Positions 17,221 to 25,383 of a stretch of 64,000 nt of DNA are shown in pieces; position 1 is the stretch's first letter, and each line of letters starts with the position of its first letter. The translations under genes were made by a program, and so were the position numbers. The notes under the pieces were generated by a model. It was given only the letters and a program-made list of their open reading frames with translations. It was not told the origin of the DNA and did not search any database. Source of the stretch: Streptomyces sp. NBC_01231 (lineage in GTDB: Bacteria; Actinomycetota; Actinomycetes; Streptomycetales; Streptomycetaceae); NCBI GenBank assembly GCA_035999765.1, contig CP108521.1:2232001-2296000 (forward strand), read 5' to 3'.

Positions 17221-17236
17221 TGTGATCCGGATCACA
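17221..17236. promoter_or_regulatory. Perfect CRP-like palindrome TGTGATCCGGATCACA
   Basis: This is a perfect 16-bp palindrome of the TGTGA-N6-TCACA form bound by Crp-family proteins, 48 bp upstream of the lipase ATG. Streptomyces Crp sites are usually described as GTG-N6-8-CAC types, so the match is to the general family consensus. Confidence 0.6.
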
Positions 17237-17258
17237 AGAATGCTGTTCACTCGTCAAG

Positions 17259-17299
17259 TTACGGGCGAGTAGTACCCTTGTGAAGTTACGCGTCAGTAA
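17259..17299. promoter_or_regulatory. Pair of 14-bp TTAC-N6-GTAR operator-like sites
   Basis: TTACGGGCGAGTAG (17259-17272) and TTACGCGTCAGTAA (17286-17299) are inverted-repeat sites starting 27 bp apart, in the lipase upstream region. A nearly identical site, CTACGGGCGAGTAA, lies at 25160-25173 upstream of a secreted protease. Such sites are typical of TetR-family dimers, but the regulator is unknown. Confidence 0.5.
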
Positions 17300-17357
17300 A
17301 AACTTCCAGTGGTAACCAACGACGACAGGTGCCACTGATGCACCGCCACCAGGTACG

Positions 17358-17804
17358 TCACCAGGTGGGCCTGATCGGACCCTGGGGGGCAATACGCCCC
17401 AATCGGTCACGCAACGCACGCACTTCGGCCTCACCGAGCAGCGTGGCCCACACCCCGACGACCTCCGCCGCCGCCTCCTCCGCCGCACGAGTACAGGCCC
17501 ACCCCCGCCCGGTCAGCACGACCAGCCGGGCCCGCGCGTCCTCGGGATGCGGCCGGCGCTCGGCGTACCCCTTGCGCACGATCTCGTCGACCAGCTGACT
17601 GGCGGCCTGCTTGGTCACTCCCAGATGCGCCGCGAGGTCGGTGACCGTCGCCCCGTCCGGGGCGAGCCGGGCGAACGCGAAGCCGTGCGCCGGCCTGACC
17701 CCCTCGAAACCGCGGGCGACGACACCCTCATGAATGCGCTGCGTGAGCTCACCGGCGACGGCGAGCAGGGCGGCGGACAGGGCCATGGCGTCGGAGTTCT
17801 GCAC
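17358..17804 (-). CDS. MarR family transcriptional regulator
   Basis: A 148-residue winged-helix regulator. The MarR core reads TVTDLAAHLGVTKQAASQLVDEIVRKGYAERRPHPEDARAR in pieces: helix-turn-helix, then the beta-wing DxRxR. Helices at both ends form the dimer interface. It starts with GTG at 17804 and diverges from a cupin gene across 110 bp that hold two copies of a 15-17 bp inverted repeat, the expected auto-operator. The simplest reading is that it represses itself and the cupin gene until a ligand releases it. Confidence 0.93.
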   Translation of the reverse strand: MQNSDAMALSAALLAVAGELTQRIHEGVVARGFEGVRPAHGFAFARLAPDGATVTDLAAHLGVTKQAASQLVDEIVRKGYAERRPHPEDARARLVVLTGRGWACTRAAEEAAAEVVGVWATLLGEAEVRALRDRLGRIAPQGPIRPTW

Positions 17805-17821
17805 GGATGCATTGAAACACC

Positions 17822-17880
17822 CTTGACGTATTGGTCAAGCAGCTTGACCATAGCCTCATACAGTCAAGCAGCTTGACCAT
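17822..17880. promoter_or_regulatory. MarR-type operator cluster between regulator and cupin genes
   Basis: GGTCAAGCAGCTTGACC (17833-17849) is a perfect inverted repeat with a 3 bp centre. A second copy, GTCAAGCAGCTTGAC followed by CAT, spans 17863-17880. An overlapping CTTGAC-N6-GTCAAG lies at 17822-17839. The size and symmetry fit MarR dimers, and the location lets one protein control both divergent genes. Confidence 0.75.
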
Positions 17881-17914
17881 TTGCCGAGTCCGCACCCCTC
17901 CACAGGAGACAGCC

Positions 17915-18289
17915 ATGCCCGTCGTCCGCTCGTCCGAAGCCGTCACCCACGAGATCCACGGCGCCCGCTTCGTCTCGTACGCCACTCCCCTCACCGGCAG
18001 CAAGGAGCTGTGCGCCTGGCGGGGCGAGATCCCGCCCGGGACCAGGGCTCCCGCGCACACGGTGAACCGGGAGGAGATCTTCCACCTGCTCATCGGCGAA
18101 CTGCTGATCACCCTCGACGGCCGCACCGACCGGCTCACCGCGGGCGACACGGCGATCATCGGCCGCGGAGCGACCGTCGCCATCGAGAACCCGACCGACC
18201 ACACCGCGATCTCCTGGGTCACCACGTCCGTCGGCCTGGAGGCGGAACTGGCCGACGGCACACGTCTCATTCCGCCGTGGGCCAACTGA
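17915..18289 (+). CDS. Cupin domain protein
   Basis: A 124-residue single-domain cupin. Motif 1 includes GTRAPAHTVNREEIFHLLIGEL, with only one His of the usual HxH, and motif 2 is GDTAIIGRGATVAIENPTDH. The metal site is therefore not canonical, and it may be a binding protein rather than an oxygenase. The ATG at 17915 has AGGAGA 6 nt upstream. It is divergent from the MarR gene and preceded by two MarR-type operators, so its expression is probably induced by the MarR ligand. Confidence 0.88.
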   Translation: MPVVRSSEAVTHEIHGARFVSYATPLTGSKELCAWRGEIPPGTRAPAHTVNREEIFHLLIGELLITLDGRTDRLTAGDTAIIGRGATVAIENPTDHTAISWVTTSVGLEAELADGTRLIPPWAN

Positions 18290-18338
18290 TCCCGGGCCCG
18301 GAAGACAGGCCTACGCCGACGGTCCTCGCCAAAGACGG

Positions 18339-19328
18339 TCAGTCAGCCAGAGCCGCTGGACGTACAGCCTCCGGCCCGAAGCGTCGGCGGGCACGGTCGG
18401 CGGCGGCCTCGGCTGCGCGGGCACGGGCATCGCCGGGATCCAGGGACAGCTGCCAGTAGGCACTGCCGGCCGGCAGCAGATCGTCAGCACGGATCGCGAA
18501 GGAGCGGACTCGTGCCCGCTGCAGCCCGAGGGCGCTCAACAGCCCCAGGGCGGCCGCGGCGAGGGCGGGTGAGTGATTGGTCGGTTCCGGCAGCGTGTGC
18601 GTGCGCGTGGTGGAGCTGCGGTCGGCGTACCGCACGGTGAGGGTGACCCGGCCGGCGATCTGGCCTTCGCCGCGCAGGCGCCCGCCGATCTGGTCGGCGA
18701 GTCCCAGGACGGCCCGGTGATGCCACGCCGGTTCAAGGCAGTCCCGCTCCAGCACGAGATCGGCGACCAGGTGCGCCGCCGGTTCCGACGTACTGACCGG
18801 GCGGGGATCATGGCCGCGGGCCCGCTCGGCCAGCAGCCGGGCCGAACCGGCGCCGAGAAGTCGCTGCAGGGTCGCCGCGGGTATGTCCGCGACCTGGCCG
18901 ATGGTGTGCAGCCCATATCTGTCGAGCGTTTCCGCTGTCGCGCGGCCGATCCCCGGCAGTGCGGTGACCGGACGGGGGTACAGCCACGTGGCGGCCTGCC
19001 CGTCGCGGACCCAGGTGGTGTCTCCCGGCGCGGACGCGTCGGCCGCCATGGCGGCCAGCATGCGGTTGTTCGCGAGCCCGGCGCTGCTGTCGATGCCGTA
19101 GAGGGCCTTCAGCCTCATCTTCGCCAACTGGACCAGGTCGTAGGGGGACAGGTCGAAGTATCTGAGTGCCGACGTCAGGTCGAGCTGGACGGCGTCGGGC
19201 TGGACAGTCTGGACGTGCGGAGTGACACCAGACATCAGTTCGATTACATCGTCGTACTGGGCCCCGGTCAGTGCCGCGTGCAGGTGGAGGTGGGCAATGT
19301 GCCGCTGACGCGTGGTCATCTCGCTCAT
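18339..19328 (-). CDS. imuB: Y-family DNA polymerase homologue lacking catalytic acids (ImuB-like)
   Basis: A 329-residue protein with the later part of a Y-family polymerase: the thumb helix-hairpin-helix LPGIGRATAETLDRYGLHTIG, and a little-finger-like C-terminus. The palm is degenerate. Where polymerases have HVDMDAFF this protein has HLHLHAAL (His15 and His17 for the two Asp), and the SIDE motif with its catalytic Asp-Glu is replaced by AVQLDLTS. It cannot be an active polymerase by known chemistry. This is the hallmark of ImuB, the adaptor that recruits DnaE2 to damaged DNA through the clamp. It starts 4 bp inside dnaE2 (ATGA), so the two are co-expressed. No ImuA-like gene is adjacent. 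Confidence 0.85.
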   Translation of the reverse strand: MSEMTTRQRHIAHLHLHAALTGAQYDDVIELMSGVTPHVQTVQPDAVQLDLTSALRYFDLSPYDLVQLAKMRLKALYGIDSSAGLANNRMLAAMAADASAPGDTTWVRDGQAATWLYPRPVTALPGIGRATAETLDRYGLHTIGQVADIPAATLQRLLGAGSARLLAERARGHDPRPVSTSEPAAHLVADLVLERDCLEPAWHHRAVLGLADQIGGRLRGEGQIAGRVTLTVRYADRSSTTRTHTLPEPTNHSPALAAAALGLLSALGLQRARVRSFAIRADDLLPAGSAYWQLSLDPGDARARAAEAAADRARRRFGPEAVRPAALAD

Positions 19329-22300
19329 CCCGCGCTCCCCGGGCTGCGATGGCCGAACTTCTTCAGGTCGGCCGAGCGGGTGCCGGCGGGCTGGAGGTCG
19401 GCGTAGGGGTGCAGACGGGCACCGGTGGTGCCGTTGGCCAGGGTCCGCTGCGGCTGGGCGGGGGTCGGGGACGGATGGTCGGCGCCGAGGAGGGCAAGGG
19501 CGGCCTCGGGGCCCTCGTCACGGCGGGCGGCGGCGATCTCGTCCAGGTCCCAGGCCATGGTGCCGACGACGGTGCGGCGGGTGCCACGCACCTGGACCGT
19601 GCCGCGCACCAGCAGCAGTCCGCTGTGGAAGACCGTGTGCGCGCAGGCCGGGTGGGAGTCCTCGAAGAAGGCCAGGTCGACCAGGCCGGAGCCGTCCTCC
19701 AGGGTGACGAAGATGATGCGCCTGCCGCTGGCGATCGGCGGGGTCTGGGTCGAGGCCCGCACACCGGCGACGAGGACCTGTTGACCGGCGCGCAGTCCGG
19801 CCAGGTGGGCCGCGTCGGTCGCGCCGATCTCCCGCAGCAGTCGGTGATGGTGCTCCATCAGGTGCTTGGAGACGTCGATGCCGAGAGTGTTCAACTCGGC
19901 GCTCAGGGCTTCCCGTCCGGTCATCTCCGGCAGACCGCTCGGCTCCGCTCCCCCGACCGCGCCCGTTTCGATGGGCAGTTGGCCCTTGCCTGCGGACCGG
20001 GTGCGGGAGGCCCGGTGGAGTTCGGCGATCTGCAGGAGCAGGTCACGGCGGGTGAGGCGCCCGTCGTGGAGACAGGTCAGGGCGCCGATCTCGGCGAGGC
20101 GTTCGGCGACCGGCCTGCTGGGGTGGGCCCGCTGCCAGAAGTCCGACAGCGATCCGTACGGCTGCCCCTCCTCGATCCGGGCGCACTCGCCCTCGCTGAT
20201 GCCGTGCACCGCTGAGAGAGCGAGGCGTACGCCCCACTGCTCTCCTTCGGTCTTCTCCACTGTGTGCTTCACCTGGGAGTGGTTGATGTCGACGGGCAGG
20301 ACGGGAACATCGCGCCGACGGGCGTCTGAGACGAGGACCCGCTTGGGCCACATCCCGGGATCGTGTTCGAGCAGGCCGGCCAGCAGGAACGCCGGATAGT
20401 GCGCCTTGAGCCAGGCACTCTGCAGGGCCGGTACGGCGAAGGCGACCGCGTGGGCGCGGCAGAAGCCGTAGGCGCCGAAGGCCTCGACGGTCTTCCAGAC
20501 CTCGTCCCGCACGGTCGTGCCGTAGCCACGGGCCCGCGCTCGGCGATGGAACCAGTCCTTGATCCCGGGCAGTCGGCCCTTGTCCCCGAGTGCCCTCCGG
20601 GCGATCTCCGCCAGTGCGCGGTCGCAGCCGGTCATCACGGCGAAGGTCTCGATGATCTGCTCGTGCCAGATGGTCACGCCGTAGGTGTCGGCGAGCACCG
20701 GCTCCAGGTCCGGGTGGGCGTACGACGGTGTGCCGCCGTGCCGGGCGGCGATGTACCGCTCGGGCATGCCGCCGGCGACCGGGCCGGGGCGGAAGAGGCT
20801 GATGTCGGCGATGACGTCCTGCGGGTCGCGGGGCTGAAGCCGGGACAGAAGGTCCTGCTGGCCGGGCGACTCGAGCTGGAAGAGACCCAGGGTCTGGCTC
20901 TCCTGGATGAGCTTGAACGCGAAGACGTCGTCGAGCGGCACCTGCTTCGGGTCGTCCAGGTCGATGTGGTTGCCGGTGGTCCGTTCGATCTCGGCGACGG
21001 CGTGGGCCATCGCGGACTGCATCCGCACTCCCAGGACGTCGAGCTTGATGTTGCCCAGCGCCTCGATCTCCTCCTTCGCCGCCATCGCCATGGGGTAGTC
21101 GCCCTGCGGCGTGGGCTGCACCGGCAGCCGGTCCAGGAGCGTCGCGTCGGTGATGACCACGCCGCAGGGGTGCATTGCCATGCCGTGGACCAGGGAGTCG
21201 AGGCCTTCGGCGAGCTCCCACAGCGGTCCGTACCGGTGTGCCTCGGCCGCCAGTTGCCGCAGTTCGGGCAGTTCGGCGAGGGCGCCGGTGATGTCGGAGG
21301 CTCTCAGGTGCGGGAAGCTCTTGGCGATCCGGTCGATGTCCGCGGGCGCGATGCCGAGCGCGAGGCCGGTGTCACGCAGGGCGCGGCGGGCGCGGTAGGT
21401 CTCGGGCATCGCGGTGACCGCGACCCTTTCCTTGCCGAACCGGTCGAAGATCGTGTCGTAGCACTCGAGCCGGCGGGCGGACTCCACGTCGATGTCGATG
21501 TCGGGCAGCGAGGCCCGGCGCACGCTCAGGAAGCGTTCGAACAGCAGGCGGTGGTCGAGCGGGTTGGCGGTGGCGATGCCCAGGGCGTGGCAGACCATCG
21601 ACCCGGCGCCCGAGCCGCGGGCCGCGACTCTGATGCCCTTGGCCCGGATGTCGGCCACGACCTGTCCGACGGCGAGGAAGTACGGGTCGTAGTCCAGCTC
21701 GGAGATCACGGCGAGTTCCTCGTCCAGCCGGTCGAGCGCCGCCCGGTCGCGGTCGAGGCCACGGCGGGCCATGCCGGCCTCGCACTGCCGGCGCAGCAGT
21801 TGTGCCGCTCCCCCCGCTCCCGGTTCGGCGCCGAAGAGCGACGGCTCCGGGAAGTGCGGTGTGCCCAGCCCGAGGTCCGCTTCGGGGTCGACGGTGCACC
21901 CGGCCGCCGTGGCTGCGGTGTCCGCCATCAGGAGACGTGCCCGCCGGACATCCGTTCCGGCGCATTCGGAGATCATCTGCGCGACGACCGTCATCGCCCG
22001 CTCGTCCTTGAGCCAGCGCTGTCCGCTGTCCAGGCGGCGCCTGTCGATCGGCCGCAGCAGTCTCGCGGCGTCCAGGACGTCGGCGAGGCGGTGCTGTTCG
22101 GGGTCGGCGTAGCGGACGGCGTTGGAGAGCACCGCGGTGGTACGGGTGCGGTCGGCCAGCGCCAGCGTCCGGGCCGCCAGCCGTAGCGATCCCGGCCCGA
22201 CGCTGAAACGTTTCTGCGCGACGGCCTCCAACCTGACTCCACTTCCGAAGATCTCCCGCCAAGGCGCCAGCAGCTTCATCGCGACGTCCTCGCGACCGGC

Positions 22301-22780
22301 CGTCAAGGCCCGCACCGGCTCCGAGAGCGGCCCGAGCAGGACGGTCAGGCCGGGACCGCCGTACTCACGCAGCGCCTCCCACGACACCACCACCGGTGCC
22401 GCGCCGGACGCGGTACCGGCGTGGGCGGCCGACGTGATGCGGCACAGCCGCGCCCATCCCGTCCGGTTCTGCGCGAGCAGCACGAACCGCAGCGGCGGCT
22501 CGATCACGTGCGCGCCACCACGCGCCGGGGTGCGGCGCCGCCGGGAAGGCGGCGGGGAGGCGAGAGCCTCCACCGCCAGGTCGACCCCGAAGACCGGCCG
22601 GACCCCGGTCCCGGCGCACGCCCGGGCGAACCGGACGGCTCCGGTGACCGTGTCCCGGTCGGTGAGCGCGAGTGCCGCCACACCCCGCTCGGCCGCCCGC
22701 CGGACGAGATGCTCGGGGTGAGCGGCGCCGTAGCGAACGGAGTAACCGGACGCGACGTGCAGATGGGCGAAGCCCGCCAT
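19325..22780 (-). CDS. dnaE2: Error-prone DNA polymerase DnaE2 (ImuC)
   Basis: A 1151-residue C-family DNA polymerase for translesion synthesis and induced mutagenesis. The N-terminal PHP domain begins FAHLHVASGYSVRYGAA and continues with ALTDRDTVTGAVRFA. The palm has the catalytic PDIDIDVESARR, and the later GLFQLESPGQQ and HEQIIETFAVMTG belong to the fingers and PHP-contact regions. An OB-fold follows near residue 1000. The ATG at 22780 has GGAGG at good distance. The stop overlaps the ImuB-like gene, forming an ImuB-DnaE2 cassette. A LexA-type box lies 52 bp upstream of the start, pointing to SOS control. Confidence 0.93.
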   Translation of the reverse strand: MAGFAHLHVASGYSVRYGAAHPEHLVRRAAERGVAALALTDRDTVTGAVRFARACAGTGVRPVFGVDLAVEALASPPPSRRRRTPARGGAHVIEPPLRFVLLAQNRTGWARLCRITSAAHAGTASGAAPVVVSWEALREYGGPGLTVLLGPLSEPVRALTAGREDVAMKLLAPWREIFGSGVRLEAVAQKRFSVGPGSLRLAARTLALADRTRTTAVLSNAVRYADPEQHRLADVLDAARLLRPIDRRRLDSGQRWLKDERAMTVVAQMISECAGTDVRRARLLMADTAATAAGCTVDPEADLGLGTPHFPEPSLFGAEPGAGGAAQLLRRQCEAGMARRGLDRDRAALDRLDEELAVISELDYDPYFLAVGQVVADIRAKGIRVAARGSGAGSMVCHALGIATANPLDHRLLFERFLSVRRASLPDIDIDVESARRLECYDTIFDRFGKERVAVTAMPETYRARRALRDTGLALGIAPADIDRIAKSFPHLRASDITGALAELPELRQLAAEAHRYGPLWELAEGLDSLVHGMAMHPCGVVITDATLLDRLPVQPTPQGDYPMAMAAKEEIEALGNIKLDVLGVRMQSAMAHAVAEIERTTGNHIDLDDPKQVPLDDVFAFKLIQESQTLGLFQLESPGQQDLLSRLQPRDPQDVIADISLFRPGPVAGGMPERYIAARHGGTPSYAHPDLEPVLADTYGVTIWHEQIIETFAVMTGCDRALAEIARRALGDKGRLPGIKDWFHRRARARGYGTTVRDEVWKTVEAFGAYGFCRAHAVAFAVPALQSAWLKAHYPAFLLAGLLEHDPGMWPKRVLVSDARRRDVPVLPVDINHSQVKHTVEKTEGEQWGVRLALSAVHGISEGECARIEEGQPYGSLSDFWQRAHPSRPVAERLAEIGALTCLHDGRLTRRDLLLQIAELHRASRTRSAGKGQLPIETGAVGGAEPSGLPEMTGREALSAELNTLGIDVSKHLMEHHHRLLREIGATDAAHLAGLRAGQQVLVAGVRASTQTPPIASGRRIIFVTLEDGSGLVDLAFFEDSHPACAHTVFHSGLLLVRGTVQVRGTRRTVVGTMAWDLDEIAAARRDEGPEAALALLGADHPSPTPAQPQRTLANGTTGARLHPYADLQPAGTRSADLKKFGHRSPGSAG

Positions 22781-22831
22781 GCCGCACCTCCATCACTCCA
22801 CCCCTTTTCGACCAAACGCCCGATATGTTCA

Positions 22832-22847
22832 TCGTACTCTCGTTCGA
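22832..22847. promoter_or_regulatory. LexA-type SOS box upstream of dnaE2
   Basis: TCGTACTCTCGTTCGA; on the coding strand, TCGAACGAGAGTACGA. The actinobacterial LexA consensus is TCGAAC-N4-GTTCGA, and this site differs at one base of the two arms. A TAGAGT -10-like hexamer lies a few bases upstream of it on the coding strand, so LexA bound here would block transcription of dnaE2-imuB. Confidence 0.7.
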
Positions 22848-23039
22848 TTACTCTAACCCCACCAGCCCCGGTCAGCGACTTGATTCGAACACACAAACGA
22901 TTCTTTGGCGAGTCGAACAGGGACCGAAAAGGCGCCGGCCCGTCACCTCGTCCACGGGGCAGATCAGTTGCTCTCGCGGACTCTCCTGGAGGCCGCTCGC
23001 ACGTCGCGGCGCCTGACGACCGGCCGGCGGCAGCGACCG

Positions 23040-23277
23040 CGGACGCGGGGGTACGCGTCGACGTGTGCCGCAGCGGGAAGCAGCGTCCCGTGCCGGCCGA
23101 CATCGACCTGTCCGCCTACCGCATCGTGCAGGAAGCTTCGGCATCATCGGGATGCGGGAGCAGGTCGGCCTGCTGCACGGCCGGCTCAGCGCCGGGCCCC
23201 GCCCCGAGGGCGGCTTCCGGGTGGCGGCGCGCCTGCCACTGCCCACGCCCGCCGGAGTTCCGGTGGAGGCCCGATGA
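23040..23277 (+). pseudogene. Remnant of a NarL-type sensor histidine kinase (C-terminal fragments, frameshifted)
   Basis: Two pieces of a HisKA_3-type kinase are recognisable. GVRVDVCRSG and IDLSAYRIVQEAS lie in one frame up to about 23140. Then FGIIGMREQVGLLHGRL and EGGFRVAARLPLP lie in another frame, ending at the TGA of 23275-23277. The ATP-binding N and G1 boxes that should lie between them are missing. The ATGA overlap with the next gene, usual for kinase-regulator operons, is still present. This is the debris of a two-component operon damaged by internal deletion. Confidence 0.75.
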
Positions 23278-23749
23278 CCGTCCGGGTGGTGCTCGCCGAC
23301 GACCAGCCGTTGGTTCGGTCCGGCCTGCCCGTCCTCATGGCCGATCACACCGACCTGGAGGTCGTCGGAGAAGCCGCCACCGGCGCCGAGGCCGTCCGAG
23401 TGGTCAGGGATGCCGGCCCCGAGGTGGTGGTGGTGGTGGTGGACATCCGGATGCCCGGTATGGACGGGATCGAGGCCACCCGCCTGATCACAGCCGGTCC
23501 GGCGACCACCCGCGTCCCCGTCCTGACCACCTTCGACGAGGACGACCTCGTCCACGGCGCGCTCCGGGCCGGCGCGAGCGGCTTCGTGGTCAAGGACATG
23601 CCGAGGACCTCTTCATCACGGTGGCCACCGCCAAGTCACACATGTCAAGGCTGCTCGCCGAACTGGGCGCGCGGGACTGGGTCCAGCTCGTCATCACCGC
23701 CTATGAGGCGGGGCTCGTGCCGCTGCGCGACCGATGTCCTCGTCATTGA
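23274..23749 (+). pseudogene. Remnant of a NarL/FixJ response regulator with internal deletion and frameshift
   Basis: The receiver domain is nearly complete: VRVVLADDQPLVRSGL, phosphorylation-site VDIRMPGMDGIEATR, TTFDEDD and the conserved Lys in GFVVKDMP. Directly after KDMP the sequence jumps and shifts frame to VATAKSHMSRLLAELGARD and QLVITAYEAGLV, the last part of the LuxR-type helix-turn-helix. About 70 residues (linker and first DNA-binding helices) are missing. Neither reading frame gives a working regulator. A run of GTG codons (VVVVVV) just before the Asp site hints at earlier slippage. Confidence 0.8.
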
Positions 23750-23797
23750 TCTGCCGTACGGCATTGATCTGCCGTACGGATTGATCCGCCCGTACGG
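23744..23797 (+). repeat. Three tandem copies of an 18-bp repeat
   Basis: The unit cattgatctgccgtacgg is exact at 23744-23761 and 23762-23779, and a diverged third copy fills 23780-23797. The array begins at the end of the broken response regulator and runs up to a strong terminator hairpin. Confidence 0.85.
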
Positions 23798-23802
23798 CAC
23801 GA

Positions 23803-23834
23803 AAGTCCCGCCCCTCGTGCGTAGGGCGGGACTT
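23803..23834. terminator. Hairpin terminator downstream of the secreted protease
   Basis: An 11-bp perfect stem, AAGTCCCGCCC (23803-23813) with its complement at 23824-23834, encloses a 10 nt loop. It lies 47 bp beyond the stop of the minus-strand protease gene and just after the plus-strand pseudogene, so it can stop transcription from both sides. Confidence 0.8.
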
Positions 23835-23880
23835 CGTCGGGCCGTTGAGATCACGGCCGTGCCGTACTACCGCGTGGCGG

Positions 23881-24963
23881 TCAGCCGATCTCGGCGCCGA
23901 AGGCCGAGAGCGCCTCGGTGACCGGCTGGAAGAAGGTTTCGCCGCCCGAGGTGCAGTCGCCGCTGCCGCCCGAGGTGAGGCCGATCGCGTTGCTGCCGGA
24001 GAAGAGCGAGCCGCCGCTGTCGCCGGGCTCGGCGCAGACGTCGGTCTGGATCAGGCCGTTGACGATGTCGCCGTTGCCGTAGTTCACGGTGGCGTCCAGG
24101 CCGGTGACCGTGCCGTCGTGCACCTGGGTGGTGGAGCCGCTGCGGGTGACCTTCATGCCGACGGTGGCCGCGGCCGCTCCCGTGATCTTCTGCGTGGAGC
24201 CGTTGTAGAGGTTCACCTCGCTCGGGTGGGCCACGTCGCCGGTGTACTTGACCAGGCCGTAGTCGTTGTCCGGGAAGCTCGACTCCTCGTTCTGGCCGAT
24301 CGTGTCGCCGCTGGAGTCGGACCAGGTGGAGATGGACTCGGTGCAGTGCCCGGCGGTGATGAAGTACGGCGCGCCGTCCTTGACCACGTTGAAGCCGAGC
24401 GAGCAGCGTCCGCCGCCGCCGGTGATGGCGTCGCCGCCCGCGATGAAGGGTTTGAACTCCCCCTTCGTGCGCTGGAGTTCGGTGGTGGCGCCGAGTCCGT
24501 CGACAACCTTGGTCAGCTTCGCCCACTCGACGTCGGAGACCGTGCGGTCGGCGGTGACGACCACCTTGTTGGTCGTCGGGTCGGTCGCCCAGGCGGTGCC
24601 GGGGATGCTCGCGTCCTGCTTGAGGGTGCCGTGGGCGCTCTTCAGCTCGGCGAGGGAGTTCTCGACGATTCTGGCCTTGGCGCCGGCCGCCTCGACGGTC
24701 TTCGCCGCGGTCTCGTCGAGCACGTTGACCACGAGGCTCTTGGTCTTCGCGTCATAGAACGTTCCCGCCGCGTCGGCGCCCAGGTCCTGACCGAGCGTCG
24801 AGGCGAGCTTTCCGGCCGCGAGGGCCGAGAAGGTCTGGGGCGCCGGGGACTTCGCCGGCTCGCTGGCGTTCGCGGACTGGAGGGTGACACCCGCGGCGAC
24901 CAGTGCGGTGACACCCGCACCCGTCAGGGCCACTCGTCGCCTGGATATGCGTCGGTGCTTCAA
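23881..24963 (-). CDS. Secreted S1-family serine protease (streptogrisin/alpha-lytic type) with pro-region
   Basis: A 360-residue preproprotease. The signal peptide (residues 1 to about 34) starts with an Arg-rich [10 protein letters not shown]; the pro-region (to about residue 170) folds the enzyme; the mature chymotrypsin-like domain starts at [18 protein letters not shown]. The catalytic triad is His in ITAGHC, Asp in PDNDYGLV and Ser in EPGDSGGSL, and paired cysteines match streptogrisins. The start is a TTG at 24963 with an AGGAGG site 7 nt upstream; other starts would spoil the signal peptide. It is secreted and self-processed to digest extracellular protein. A second, shorter paralogue lies next to it on the same strand. 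Confidence 0.93.
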   Translation of the reverse strand: MKHRRISRRRVALTGAGVTALVAAGVTLQSANASEPAKSPAPQTFSALAAGKLASTLGQDLGADAAGTFYDAKTKSLVVNVLDETAAKTVEAAGAKARIVENSLAELKSAHGTLKQDASIPGTAWATDPTTNKVVVTADRTVSDVEWAKLTKVVDGLGATTELQRTKGEFKPFIAGGDAITGGGGRCSLGFNVVKDGAPYFITAGHCTESISTWSDSSGDTIGQNEESSFPDNDYGLVKYTGDVAHPSEVNLYNGSTQKITGAAAATVGMKVTRSGSTTQVHDGTVTGLDATVNYGNGDIVNGLIQTDVCAEPGDSGGSLFSGSNAIGLTSGGSGDCTSGGETFFQPVTEALSAFGAEIG

Positions 24964-25159
24964 CTCGCGTCCTCCTGTGGGGGGTCGGTCCGGATGGTTG
25001 TGGGGACCTCGGGACCGAAAGGCTGGTTGGCGAGCGCCCACTCTTCCGAATTCCACAGGGGGCGCACAAGGGTGACTTCAGGACGCGCGTAGAACGCGGT
25101 TGCGCGCCCTTCCGCTTTTGACGGTCCACGGTCACGCCAGGCCATTCGCGCCGCAAACA

Positions 25160-25173
25160 CTACGGGCGAGTAA
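25160..25173. promoter_or_regulatory. Operator-like site CTACGGGCGAGTAA upstream of the protease gene
   Basis: It shares the 12-bp core TACGGGCGAGTA with the site at 17259-17272 upstream of the secreted lipase. It lies about 197 bp upstream of the protease TTG start. The same regulator may control both secreted hydrolases. Confidence 0.45.
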
Positions 25174-25308
25174 CTCTCATCAACCCGTGAGGACTAGTCC
25201 TGTCTTGAAAACGACCCCTGCGTATCGGGGTTCGCATGGGCCGCGACGGGCGGGAGTTGCTCCTGCACCGGTTGCGGCGACTGCCGCACCGGCTGCCGAC
25301 GAACAAGG

Positions 25309-25344
25309 GCGAGCCCCCGCACGAGAGTTCGTGCGGGGGCTCGC
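25309..25344. terminator. Strong hairpin terminator after the second protease gene
   Basis: A 14-bp perfect stem (GAGCCCCCGCACGA at 25311-25324 with 25329-25342), extendable by two more pairs, with a GAGT loop. It lies about 40 bp past the TAG of the minus-strand protease gene. Confidence 0.85.
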
Positions 25345-25383
25345 TCGCCGCCGGCCGCGGAGCTTCGCGGTGGCGCGGCCGGT

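Larger units (their letters stand above)
24964..25383. other. Intergenic region between the two protease genes
   Basis: This 420 bp holds no gene I can support. It contains an operator-like site (25160-25173) shared with the lipase upstream region, and the terminator of the upstream protease (25309-25344). The remaining part should contain the promoter of the TTG-started protease gene. Confidence 0.6.

Noticed and set aside
16352..17272. 306-residue plus-strand frame over the lipase gene
   Set aside because: It is antisense to a lipase with signal peptide and catalytic motifs; composition is that of a GC shadow.
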